Part shown: positions 39,741 through 52,589 of the stretch, in pieces | Position numbering within the stretch: position 1 is the stretch's first letter | Layout of the letters: each line of letters starts with the position of its first letter | Assembly: GCA_902729315.2 (NCBI GenBank) | Contig: LR746274.1 | Coordinates: 2,321,037-2,385,036 of the forward strand | Length of the DNA: 64,000 nucleotides | Reading direction: 5' to 3' | From: Spirodela intermedia | Lineage: Eukaryota > Streptophyta > Magnoliopsida > Alismatales > Araceae | Program-made: the position numbers and the translations under genes | The notes under the pieces: generated by a model | Databases searched by the model: none | What the model saw: only the letters and a program-made list of their open reading frames with translations | Told to the model about the DNA's origin: nothing

Positions 39741-40160
39741 ATGATGGAAGAAGGGCGGTGGAGAAGTCTGCTGCTCATGGCATGGGCCATCGCTGGTTTC
39801 CTGCTTCTGTCCTCCCCGGAGGTCGGCAGCGTCGCCGACCTCCCCTACTCTGGATTGCTGTGCGAAGCGAAGTGCGGTACGTGCCCCGTCGTCTGTTCCT
39901 CATCGCCGCCACCCCCTCCGCCCGATGGCATACACCAGCTGCCGCCTCCGCCGCCGCCGCCTCCGAAAAAAGGCCAACCAAAGTCGTCGTCGCCTCCGCC
40001 GCCGCCGGCGGCTCTGGCCGAGGGGCAACGAGGGAGCCAGAGCTATCCGTACTACTACTTCTACACATCCTCGGGGGGGCTGCAAGCGCGCCGATCGTCT
40101 GCCATCACCGAGTGCCTGATGCCTCTGGTGTTATCCGTCATGGTAGTGCATCTCCGTTGA
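39741..40160 (+). CDS. Small secreted proline-rich (extensin-like) protein
   Basis: 139 codons from ATG 39741, single exon. Residues 9-31 are a signal peptide (LLLMAWAIAGFLLLSSPEVG). The mature part begins with a four-cysteine cluster (CEAKCGTCPVVC, Cys 41, 45, 48, 52), then proline runs (about 56-61, 68-75, 85-89) of the SSPPPPP type, which are Hyp-glycosylation targets, a tyrosine-rich patch (SYPYYYFYTS, about 105-114), and a hydrophobic C-terminus (LMPLVLSVMVV). The layout matches small plant cell-wall hydroxyproline-rich proteins; the hydrophobic end could be a GPI-attachment signal, though it ends in Arg. Function is unknown. Another Met follows at codon 2. An overlapping frame of 192 codons (39758-40336) is a GC-rich shadow. 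Confidence 0.75.
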   Translation: MMEEGRWRSLLLMAWAIAGFLLLSSPEVGSVADLPYSGLLCEAKCGTCPVVCSSSPPPPPPDGIHQLPPPPPPPPKKGQPKSSSPPPPPAALAEGQRGSQSYPYYYFYTSSGGLQARRSSAITECLMPLVLSVMVVHLR

Positions 40161-43100
40161 GGTGTGGTATCAGAGGCGGACGAATGGAGGCTCACCTAAT
40201 CATCAAGTGTGTGGCTGTTCAGCTTCATCTTGTAACTACATATTCTCCGTTTCCGTGTATGCCTGAAATAATTGGTGATACCCTACTCTTTTTTTTTTTT
40301 TTCCGATTCGTACTTCCTGTGCCTCAAATATATTAAAATCACTGGTGTGGACACAATCCTTCTGTGATTCATGGTTCACTTATAATATTTTGTTTCTAAT
40401 TTAGTATCAGGCTGCTCTTGATGCTCCAAGAAGTATGAAAAATGCTGTCTATTGTTTATTTTAGCGTAGAAATCAATAACACCATCATTTCATGAGAATT
40501 ATTAGGATATCAAATTTTCATGACACTATGTTGTGCTTTGTGTTTGCCAAAGTTTAAAAAAATATTATTTTTTAAAATTTGGATGGATAAATCAATAATA
40601 AGGAAATGAAATCCTGATAAAAAATTGTTTGATCTACCCCCTCAATCACCTTCATAACCTATGTTTCACAAGACCTTGTTTCCATCACAATAATAAACCA
40701 ATTAGCTCATATAGTAAACCTTATCACTCAAACCCTTTTGGTTAGTTATTCCTTCTATATTTTTCTTCCAAGGTGCGAATCTTCTACAACATCATAGCTT
40801 AACCCCATTGATATTGAATTTCTGCATTTTATGATGGTAGAAATGCTCTAGGAGCTTTACACCTTTTGATGCAATTCCTTTTATTACCTTTTTTAGAATA
40901 AAAATGGATTTCAATTATTAAATCAAAAAGAAAAAGAATAGAAAATAAACTTTGATGCATGAAAGGAAAAAAAACCTATAAAGAAATAATTATGAATAAC
41001 TATTTTAGATTTTTTCTTCAAAGTTATCTTAATGATAGAAGAATCTTTAGATGTGGAGTGCTAAAATTAACTATGGAATATAAAACGAACAAATTAGCAA
41101 GCATAAGCTATAGTTAGTGACATGACTTAGTCATTGTATAGTAAATCACACAAAAAAATTATAAAACTAAAAAATGTGAATTTTTGGATATTCAAAAGTA
41201 TTTCTAAACAAATATATCAAGTATAATTCAATAAAGCTTCTAAAAATAGTGATAATTTTTTAAGTCAATCATAAGGGTGTAATATAATATCAGGTAATTA
41301 TTCAAAAATTTTCTCAAAAAATACTATTTTTTTAAAATTTTATACTAGAAAATAAAAATAAAATATATTTAAAATTCATAAAAAAGGGAAATAAGGGTGC
41401 GGACGTCAAGATGACGTCAATGCTCGGTAAACGTAAATCAGATAGAAATAGAGTTCCATCCGGTAATTCTTATGTAAGTAATTATAGATGATTTAATTGA
41501 TCAAATTAAGATTTATAAAAATTAGAAGAATTGTAATTGAATGAAGTATATCTTAGTAAATTTAAATCACACAAATTATCACTAAATAAAATACAAAGTA
41601 AGTTGAAAACATGAACATAGAGTTTCGACATCACTGTGGTGATGTATTGACAATGCACTAGAATCTTGAGCATTTGAGAGGATCGTCGTGTAGTGTCCAT
41701 GATCCTGAACGCTTTCTTTAGATAAAGATGATGTGGGCAATCTCTAGATCTCCTTACGAAGTTTAGAGATCAATGAAATGGATCATCGAATCGTCTCCAA
41801 TGGCTGTCACCTAACGGAGTAGAAAAACGACGACTTTGTAGCTCTCCAACGGCTATCACTTGACAGAGAAGAGTTGGATGGAAGTGAAGTGCGTGTTAGG
41901 GAGCTTCATCCTCATGTTCGCATAGTAAGATGAGGCTCTTCATCACATTTGATATGCTCTCAGAAGGTGGCGACTCATCTCCCGACAGATTGTCCTCTTC
42001 TTGATGACAATTTGTTCGTTGATCAATCAGAGATGCTTTACTTAATAGATTCACGATCTTTTTATCGTGAATCATTCAAAAATTTTAATAACAATACTTC
42101 ACAAATCGTGTTGACGAGATTTTTGCCGATGATCTAGTGATTTTGGTTGCTTAATCCTTCACCAGCGATCTACAGGAAAGTTACGATAATCAAATAAAAA
42201 ATATGAATTTTGGCCCTAGGAAAATTTGAACACTAACTACTAAGAAAGGGGTTTATGTTCTAAGGTTTGGATGACCTAGGCCATTGGTATGACTCATTTT
42301 TTTGTGTAAATTATTTCTAATGTTGAACTTTCAAAATAATTGGCTAGATTTGTTCATTGAGCTAGCTCAACCCTAACATCAAGTACTTACAACCCTATTA
42401 GGAAAGAATATCATAGAAATCACCCTAATCTCTATCAAGAGGGTGTTTGAACTTTGAAGGTATCTAAATCATTTACCTTGTGAAAATAAAGGACATGCCA
42501 CTACTTGTGCATTTAGAATCGGAGATATGGGTACTTGATCCAACTTGGATCAATTCATAATTCGGTGTCTGAAATATATTTCCTTTATTTATGTGATAAG
42601 TCATAAAAAATACTAATACTAAGAATGGCCCATATATTTGGTGGAACATATAAAATGTATTTTCCTTGAATAGTTAGACTTGGAGAACATTTTCATGGCA
42701 TGGCTTGTTTGTTGCACTATACAAGTCACTGTCTAGTTATAGTACTATTAGGTGTACTTCATTTTCACTATTAAGAGCATTCATCCTTTACTAGTATCTA
42801 TATTCACTTGCTCATTCAAACTAACCACACTGTGTGCTTGTATTGAAAGCAACATATTAACATGAGTTTCCTTGAGGAAAGCTGAAGATTTTAGCATGAA
42901 ATATGCAAACATAGTATGTATAATGTTTCAATAATTATGAGATTCAGAAATACTTTTTTGTCTTGGTGTACATGAAAGTTTGTTATGTGATGATAGCATA
43001 TATAATTGGAACCATCATATGTAGTATTTTCTAAATTTAGTGTAATTCAAATTTGTATTAGCTTATGAGGAGTCAATAGGCTAAGAACATTCTATATTTG

Positions 43101-44111
43101 ATCATATGATTTCATTTCACATTGAGCCTTTTTTATACAATACTGAAGTTTAACAATCAAATACCACGAATTTGGGTAGCAAATGAGGTCTCATCACCAT
43201 GAGATTTGTTAAATATTTAGAGTAAACACTTGTTATATTCATGCATATCTATGTATCTACATCTATATATGCATGATATACTTTGAAGAGTAATTTTATG
43301 CCTATTCACACTAGAAGGAGATGCTGGATATACTAAAAGTGAATTGGAAAAGGGAGAAGAGTTTGAACAATGATCTCTTAAGAAGAGTTACAAATGATCA
43401 CCTTGCCATATTTTGCTCATAATGTCCCAAAGGGATCTAGTGGAGTAATTAGTCACATTTAGATTGTGGGGCCTACACATATCTTAGTGAATCTGAAATA
43501 GATTTGAAAATTAGGCTTATATTTGCCAAATGTGAACAAAGGTTTGTCAAATGAGGACTAGGTTTAGCTAGGGCTCTGTGAATTTTTTTTTGAGTATTGA
43601 AAAGGATTGAATAGAATTCAAGAAAGACAAAATTAATAATTATGTATGTATCCATTGACAATAAGTTATTCAGCATAATTTGGAGAGTAAGGGATGAAAT
43701 AACTAATTTTAACTTGTAAAATAGGTTTATTGATTAGGACATTATACTCATAGTAGTTCAAGATTTCTGAAATAAGTCCAAAATTGATACAAACCTTATT
43801 AATCATACTCCTCAATATGGTGAAAAGATCCAACATGGTGTGCTTGGGTACGTCATTCTCTTAGTTGCAATTGACAGAGTAAAATAAAAATTGCTGAGAC
43901 TATTGTGTATCTTGTAAGTACGAAACATTGACTCTATATTTTTCAAAATAAAATTGCAATTCCTAGTAACATCTAGAGATGTTGATGGGACAGGTTAAGC
44001 GTGGATCAAACTCAAATCAAACCCTTCCCTCATTGCCTTTAATAATTTACTAGAAATTGGCGACTACCAAGTTCAATTTAGAAAATACAAATCCTCTGGA
44101 GATTTGTTATG

Positions 44112-44153
<42 letters not shown>

Positions 44154-45744
44154 TATCTTCCCAAGATAATTCTTACGGGTCTCCCCCGGATCTCTCTCTC
44201 TCTCTATCTCTCTCTATACATATATATATCTATATATATATATATATATCTGTTCTTTGTTTACACGGCACAAAAAAATTAGCGTCGCGGCCTTCCCTTC
44301 CTGCTGCTGACGGTCACGTTTCCCGTCTACGACACGTCTTCCGCCGCCTGCGCTCCACGGAAGGCACGTCCACGAGCTGCGGACAGTTCTGTCCGCACGC
44401 CACCTGCCTCCGCCGCCGCCGGCGATTCCCCCACGGCTGCTCTTCACTTCCGTGATCTGAGTAGAGACCAACCACAGAAGTGATCCACCTATTCCGCTCT
44501 TGCAGGTCCGGAAGCACGGACTTTCCGGGCATCTCGTTGGTCAAACAGGAAGAGTTCTTCGCAAGGAGTAGAGAGTCGTTCTATTCTCAGAACGGGAGCA
44601 TCCTCCACTCCTATCCTCCGCATGATACCTCTTAAGAAAAACCCAAGGGGAGAGTTAATAATGGTTCTTAACATTATTACTTTAATTTTTCAGATGAATA
44701 AAAGTTAGATATCAACTTTCATGATTTTAAAAAGAATTTTAACATTTTACGTTGACTTACCCCAGCTGACTTCTTACCCAAAATGCCTCTAGCGTCTTGT
44801 GGTTCTTCTAGATTGTGGGCATTATTTTACGTGGCAATTAATTGGAATGAAAGATAATAATAAGTTGGAAGAAATTATCATTAAGAAAGAAAAAAAATGC
44901 AGTTTCCTCGCTCAGGATACCCTCTAAAACCATTCCATAAAGAGTTGCTCCTTCATTCAAAGGTGGTCAACGGAGGAGAGCTGCCTAGAGTTATTTTTAG
45001 ATTCTCAATAATGCTAGAAATTAATTAAGGAAGCATAGATTCTAAGGTAGAAAAGTATGAAAGAAAAATCCCATTTTAGCAATTTAGGTAGTTGGAGACC
45101 AAAACCTCAAAATATCCACAGCATTTTAAAAGGAAGGGTATATGTAACACATAAGACACGTGCCATGAGCTAAAAATGCTTATTTTCATTCTTAAATAAA
45201 ATAAATAACTTCCTAAATGAAGATATGTCTATAATTTCAATAATAAAAAAAGATGAGCTCGAGTAGGAGCATTGCGGGGTCAGGCTTAGAGTTGCATATT
45301 ACCTATTTTGGAAAAATAAAAGGATTTATGGGCACCATTTTAGGCTAAAGAAGGTATTGATTTTATTTTTTGGACAACTTTAAAAGCTCAAGTCCGCCAA
45401 GAAGAGGTCGTGAAATGAGAATAAAAAGTGGGGTCGTGAAATGATATCATCTTAATTTTAAATTAAAATAAATGAAAATTTGGGGGTATCTTTTTTAAAT
45501 TGTTTGTAATTATTTATTTTTGGAAAAAGTGGAAGATATCAACCGTGCGACCATAGAAGAAAGTAGCGCCGTCTGGTCCATGGAAGAAAGGGTATGTCTC
45601 TGATAAACCATAATCTATTTAAAATTACTTTTCTGCTCTCTATTCAGCTGCTGCTCTTCCGTGTCGGCATGAAGTGGAATAAGAAAAGGACTTTATGCTG
45701 GACAACATGCAAATAAAACTTTTTAGAGTGGCATAAACCTAAAA
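40161..45744. other. Long AT-rich intergenic stretch
   Basis: About 5.6 kb with no recognised gene. Most is AT-rich and stop-dense. Landmarks: CT microsatellites at about 44115-44148 and 44191-44215, an (AT)n run at about 44217-44250, and a GC-rich patch at 44285-44530 with short open frames on both strands that match nothing I know. Confidence 0.6.
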
Positions 45745-48700
45745 ATGGTGGGAAATGTGTGCCTCTGTGAGAAGAGAAGAAGGTGGACGGAAGATGGAGG
45801 TTTGGGAGGTGGTGGTGGTGGTGGTGGGAGGGGGGCCATGGCGGCGGTAGTGCTGCTAGGGAGCTTGCCGCCGCTGATTGAGACGAACTTCCCAAGGAGC
45901 TCCTTGTCGCCGGTGGATCAATATCGCAGTAGCAGTAAGGGCCGCCTCTGCCCACAGCTTGAGCCGGGCCATGGATGGCCGAGGAGGGAAAACTCAGCCT
46001 CAGCCTCTGCCGCTGCACCATCCTCCTCCTCCTCAGCCTCCACCGCAAGTTTCGCAAGCAGGAGCTGTAGCTGCGGCGGCGGCGCGGGTTTATTCGGTGA
46101 TGGGGAGAAGCGGCGCGCCGCCCTCCTTTTCGCCGCCTGGAGAGGGTACAGTGCCGCCAATTTCAGGCCTGGGTTTGCGAATTTCGCTAGAGGGGGGTTC
46201 AGTGCCGGGGCGGAAAGCGACGAAGAAGAAGATCGGAGCAGGGAGTGGGAGGAGCAGTTGAGAAGCAGGCTTAAGGAGTTGGAGGAGATGAAGGAGCTGG
46301 AACGGAGAGCGGAGGAGGTTCAGAGGCGCATCATGTCGGATGAAGGCGGCGAGGAAGGCGAGACGGAGGAGGAGAAGAGGAACCGGGTGAGGAAGGAGCT
46401 CGAGAAGGTAACGAAGGCACACCTAACCCCACAGACTGCTACCAAAGGCGAAGTAGGAATTATAAACGAAGAACTCTAATTACTGTAATGATCTAGTCTT
46501 GTTCGTTTCGATTTTTGTGGTGGGCGAGGGCAGCTGGCCAAGGAGCAGGCGGAGAGGCGGGAGACGGCGAAACTGATGTTTGACCTGGGGCAGAAGGCCT
46601 ATGGGAAGGGGATGTATTCGAGGGCCGTCGAGTTCCTGGAGGGTGCTCTCACCATCATCCCTCGGCCAACCCTTCTTGGGGGAGAGGTCAGGGATCGTTC
46701 TTCTGCTTCACATCTCTTCATTGGCTGTAGTGGAAACTCATGGGTTTTCGTTCTCTTCCCTTGTTAAAGATACAAATATGGCTTGCCATGGCATACGAGG
46801 CCAACAATCGGCATAAAGATTGCATTGAGTTGTATCAGGAGTTGGAGAAGAAGCACCCCAGTGCCAGCATCAGGCGTCAGGCTGCAGAGTTGCGCTACAT
46901 CCTGCAGGCGCCGAAGCTCAAGATATCCAAGGATGAAATGGTCACAATACCCTTGATAGGATCCAGCTACGACAGGTCACCTCTCTCTTTTTCTTCCTCC
47001 TTCCTGTTTCTGCGGCTTTTGAGAGAACCTCTTTTCATCTGTGCGTTATTTGGCTGAAAACTTCACACAAGGTCTTCAACGGTTTGGTTCCAAATTCAGG
47101 AAAAGATCGCATGTGAGCATTTGATCGAACTTGTTGGTTTGCAAACAGATCCTTGCTACTAGTTCTGCGGATAATGTACAATCAATTATGTTTTTTTGAT
47201 TCGATCAATGGCCTGTGCAAGAAAATGAAGAGTCGTCAGGCTTCAATGATTGAGTGATTAGATGATCTTTACCAATCTACCCAGAGAAAAATTACCATGA
47301 TTATTGTAAACATGTATATCTTCAAATAGATCCTTGCTGCTAGTTCTGCGGATGGGACAAGGCTTCATAGAAAAATTGATTAATGTTTGGTGCAAGAAAA
47401 ATAGTTTTTTTTCAAGCTTCAATGATTTACCAGTTATATAATGTCTGCTAAACAACTCTGAACATATTCTGAATGACTCTGGTACATTAGTCCAGTTGTA
47501 TGGTTCTCCTGACGCTAAGATGCGTTCAAATCCTTTCATGTAGTTGTAAGTTTCTGGACTTGATAAAAAAAGCTTCACATGTGATTGTTTTGGGAAAACT
47601 GTATGTCAAATATGAAGAGTATAGTAACATAGTGGGGCTATGAATTGCCTTGGATGGTTATATTTTTAGTTGGAATACCTTTTTAAATGGCAACTAAGAA
47701 ATGGATGTAATATCTTGTCCCTGGTTTCATGAGCTAGAGGTTTCCTGCTCACTGCACCCTTCCTTATTGAGTAGATTATGCAACATAAGAATCTTTAAAT
47801 CCGTTCTTGTAACCTGTAATAAGTAGACGATAGTTTCAGATTACTTGAAGTTTCCATGTTTAAATCCTTTATCCTCCTGCTTAAATCTAGTGTTTGGTTT
47901 TCTTGGTTCAAGCCCTGTGGTTTCCCAAGGACTGGGAGTCCAGTAATTACTTATTTTGCTCTTAATACCTGGGATTCAGTCTGTTTTGACAACAAAAGAC
48001 TATGACGTATGCTGTAAGTGGAAGGCTTGCTGGTCTGTATGATCAGAGTTTTAAGCTCCGATGTCTAGAATAGGAAGTAGAAGTGTTTCCATAGGAACTC
48101 ATTTCTGTAGAACATTGGACTCGTGACAGTCTGTGCTGTTTGGGTGGTTTTTGCATACTTGTCTGTGCGACCAAGAGGAAGAATCAAGATGAATCTTATT
48201 CATGTGGTCACTTTCTTGTTTCTGAAGAAACCATGATAATTTTTGTGATATTCTCTATGATGGGAAAAAAAAGGTAAAACTAGGGATCACGTTCTGTGTT
48301 ATCAATTGTGTCACCCTTGCTTCATCTATCATTGATGACTTCAATTCTATGCATCGTTTATGTGATGAATGATGTGCCTCTCACTTGACATATGTTCTGC
48401 TTTGCGAATCTAGTGTTATTGGGTAGATTTTAATCTTGTAAATTGTGGGACAATCGGTATCCCATCGAATGAGATACTTACTTTCTTGGTAGAACACACT
48501 AGTCATTGAGGCGGTACTCTTGCCTAGCAGGTGATGTTCCTGTTCAATATCAATACTGTATCAACCTGATTTTTGTGTCACATTTTACTGCATTGCTAGT
48601 CCGAGATGGTTCTGACTGATATGAAACAGACTGATCTGCCCACTCTAACTCCACTATGATTTTTCCAGTTTTAGCTTGGAATATTACCCTTTGGACAAAG

Positions 48701-49195
48701 TAAATATTAAAGGGATCTATTCCTTTTTCGGCTGCAGTGGCGGATGAATGGCTTAATAGAAGTAAATGTCGTCTCTTCAAAATTAGGGTTCTTCCTTACT
48801 TGATGATAGGTTTAAGCAAATAGTGCTGAAGTAACTGAAACAAAACTTTGCTTGCATTATTTAGTTCCATGGTCTCCACCAGGCAGTGGGACAATCTATC
48901 CCTACATTTCTGCTTCTTCGGTCTTCCTTTTGTCCTTCATCCTTCTTGGTTCCGCTAGGCTGACATATCTTCAGTGATGGCCATTGTTAGGTATGCTGGA
49001 ACATGGAGTGACAAGTACAAGGATCGCGACGATAAGAGAAAGGTGATCACTGCCAACCAGCTTCCCTCATCCAAGGACTATTGGGGTGACTTCATGGGGT
49101 TGCGTCCACCCGCTGACTGGCAAAGGGACCGAGCCTTGTGGCTGGCTGTGACACTGTTGCTGGCCATGGTAGGATTTGCTCTTCTGCAAAGCTGA
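45745..49195 (+). CDS. Plastid-targeted TPR-like membrane protein
   Basis: Four exons: 45745-46407, 46534-46686, 46770-46975, 48991-49195; 408 aa, phases consistent. The first ATG (45745) and a later in-frame one (45838, MAAVVLLGSLPPL) are both possible; from the second the protein is 377 aa and begins as a typical chloroplast transit peptide, which I prefer. A charged region with coiled-coil character (SREWEEQLRSRLKELEEMKE, about 172-235) is followed by TPR-like helices: AKLMFDLGQKAYGKGMYSRA, then IWLAMAYEANNRHKDCIELY and KKHPSASIRRQAAELRYIL. The C-terminus ends in a hydrophobic segment (WLAVTLLLAMVGFALLQS), a tail anchor likely placing it in a plastid membrane. Similar proteins exist across plants as uncharacterised TPR proteins; I do not know a function. 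Exon 3 to 4 is a 2-kb intron. Confidence 0.85.
47135..47440. repeat. Imperfect tandem duplication in the TPR gene intron 3
   Basis: Copies at about 47140-47255 and 47325-47430 share AGATCCTTGCT-CTAGTTCTGCGGAT, then GTGCAAGAAAA and CAGGCTTCAATGATT or CAAGCTTCAATGATT. Noncoding. Confidence 0.75.
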
Positions 49196-52100
49196 GAGCA
49201 CACCAGTGGGTTGCCTGGGTATTTGACCAACGACCTTTTCAACAGCCTTGCATGGTGACTTGACATGATGGTGCGTGGGTCCGGTTACTTTTTATGGTGT
49301 CAGATTGGTGCATGCCAGGGGTTTGAAGAATACGAATATTGGTTCGCATGAGCTTAATGTGTATATGAGAACACATACTCTCTGTTCATGACTAGTGTAA
49401 CGTTCAAACACATTCTTTAGGGTCATATCTTATGATCATCCGATATTAAATATCATTATTGTAAATTAATTGTAATTCTTTGTTTGTAAAAGTGCTTTTG
49501 ATCTTTTATGAATTAGCATTGAACCATGGCTCAAGAGAAGTTTGGATACTGGATTACTCTTCCACTATTAGTTGGCTGATTCTCTCAATGAGAGTTCTTT
49601 GATTGCTTCATAAAATAGAATCTAATTATAGATCTATGATTGGGTTATCATATTATTTCATTGTTTCATAATGACCTAAATAAGGATGATATTGGTTACC
49701 CTATCAGATTACCATCATCCTTTCTACACATTCAATAAAGAGGATGTAGCACTGGCAAAGAAATAAAAACTAGATTGTTTGACTTGGGTTTGATAAAGAT
49801 CTAGAGTATGAAGAATGTCAAGATGATAAAGAGATGTAAATCTGTATAGATCTAAAGCTAAATGTTTTTAATTGACCTGTGAAATTTGTATACACATAAC
49901 ATGAGTTCATTCAATATCACAATCAAAGTGGCTGGCAAATTTTTAAAGTTTTCAAAGTTTGATTGTTGTGAAAGTTTGGTTTGTGATATTTTTAATTATA
50001 TGATAATATTTAGCAATATCCATCACATAATTTTTGAAACATAGAATGTAATAGTTGTTAGAATATGAAATATGAATACATTAAACATCTCTAGACTATG
50101 TAGGACGCATGGCAACTACTTAGAAGTATTATACAATTTTGTGAATCTTTTGGGTAGAAATTGTAATCTAAGAGTTGGTTTTATCACTTTCATTCAAATT
50201 AGGCAACATGCACTTCACAAAGAAATGAGTTAATTTCTTCTGAAGATAAATTTTCCTAATAATCTAAGATTTAAACTATATAGAAATGCTTATATTTGCG
50301 TTATATTATGCTAATGTTCTATATAAAGCATGCTAACTCCAATTTTTTGAGAGAAAATGGAAATGAAAGATAAATTAGAGATTAAAAGTTTATTTTCATT
50401 TACTCCTGACTCTATAATATTAAAATGTCAAATAGAGGACAATATTGTTTTGATTATTAATACATGCGTATAAGAAGTTGATCTATTAATATTGTTTTGA
50501 CTATGTCTAAGAAGTTGATCTTCTCTTTAAAATTTTAAGTCTTATGACATTCGTAGATCTAAAATTAAAAGACTTTGTTATTTTAGAGTGATTTGGTTCC
50601 TTACCCACATCTATTCTCCATAAACAACTCCATTATGTTCTTAAATTCTTATAAACCAAGTATTGACTTATCATAACTATTGATTAATGAACTCAACTTT
50701 TCTCAAAAATTCATCTTAAAATTCTCCTCTAAAATTACTGATTTAAGTGACAATTAATTTATTATACTCTCAACTCTTTGAATGATTAAATCAAAAAATT
50801 AATTAAAAAAAATTCAGAATTGGTTGACGTAAATGTATATAAATTTCAATGAAGATGATGATAATAAAAACTTTATTATTTTACTCTTTCTGAAGAAAGC
50901 TTGTGAATATTCAAAGCATTTATGCTTTAATTAGGTCAAGGAAGATCTTGTGGGACCTTATTTTTGTTCCTCGACAGTTGCCTTCTTGCCATTTGACTTA
51001 GCCAGAAAAGACTGCTCAAATTTGTGTATAAATATTTATATAAAATGTTAGAAAAACTTTTGAAATTTTAGAAGGGTGAGAGATGAACACTCCAAACTTT
51101 TTAGGCATTAGGGAGGTGCTGAATTAATATAGAAATTTCGTTCAAAAACCTCTCACATTTTTTGACGTCCTTGAACATTAAAATTTAAAGTTACCTAAAA
51201 GTTGAACTACTAGAAAGTGATATGTCGTGTCCTTGAAAGGTTTAGATATCATCTATGGGAAACAAATAATTATTACCCAAATATATTTAAAGGTTGTCGA
51301 TTTAACCAAGTTTGGTAAATGTATTATCCTCAAAACAGAACTCAAAATACATCTTGATATAAAGTACTGATTTGGTCCATCTGAAAAAAATTACAATCGT
51401 TAAGTAATCATATTGAACACAACAATTCAATATGTAAAATCATAATTTCAATGACATAAATATTTAAAATTATTTTGCAAATAATGTTTACTAATATTGA
51501 GAAATTCTCGAACAATAATATAACTTGAATTCAATCTATTAATTTGATATCAAAGACATACGAATTTAATGATTTATAAAGATAAGTATCAAGTATTGAG
51601 TTTGCTTCCATAGAACTACTTAAATCATGATTTATCTCTAATTCTATAAGACTTTTCATTACATTTCTATTGTGGTAGTTTCTATAAATATTAGTAGTTT
51701 CTACAACAATGTATTAAGTAATATTTTCTAGTGTTTTAACTCATCAAATTTGAAAATTGAATATAATGAAATTTTCGTGTAATTCTTAAATTTCTATTTG
51801 AATATTTGTCATAATTACTTTGGTGTCTTCCTTAATATTTGTTCAATTTGATTCATGCCCATGCCCCAAAAAATATTTATTTGTATAAAGCATAATGGTA
51901 ATAAGTATAAGTTGATGTTCTGATTAATTTTATGTCTTTATCATTATCAAATTAATATTTATTTATCATAACGGTGCATGTTGATATTTTAAAAACTGTG
52001 TTGCACGCAGGCAGAAGAATCTTAAGGGACCATTGTTTGCCACCATGTAGAAGCATCACATAATTTACGAAATGAAAATAAATACAAAATGATATGCCTG

Positions 52101-52240
52101 CTGGGCGTGGCCACCAGTTGGATAATTCTGAAGTCAATGAGTAAGGCTGGGCTGGGCTAAGCTCAAATCCTGTTTATTCTAGCTAGAGCCCAAAAAACAA
52201 TCTGACAAAGGGACTCCAACCACAAGCCATGTCAAGGTCA
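49196..52240. other. AT-rich intergenic DNA, no gene seen
   Basis: The first few hundred bases are the 3' UTR of the TPR gene. The rest is stop-dense and AT-rich without recognised elements. Confidence 0.6.
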
Positions 52241-52247
52241 ATATTAG

Positions 52248-52249
52248 AG

Positions 52250-52310
<61 letters not shown>
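52248..52310. repeat. (GA)n microsatellite
   Basis: About 30 GA repeats. Confidence 0.9.
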
Positions 52311-52314
<4 letters not shown>

Positions 52315-52589
52315 AGATGACAGATGAGCTTCTAGATATTCGACATTAGACTATTATGAGAGAAGAAAAGTGGATTCTAAGTTCTTTGCACTGACACAGT
52401 TAGATAACTAACTTTGTCTTAATGGAACATGGGTCAAGTTGAGCCATATCTATTCTTCCTTCTAAGCTTGACCAAAGTCCCAAGTTAGAGAAAATTCAAC
52501 ATAGTCAAGGTCTTGACTCAATGAGTTGATGAAAAAAGTAACTTCAGATTAAAATAATGTTTTCATGCCTCTCACTTTGGATGAGAAAA

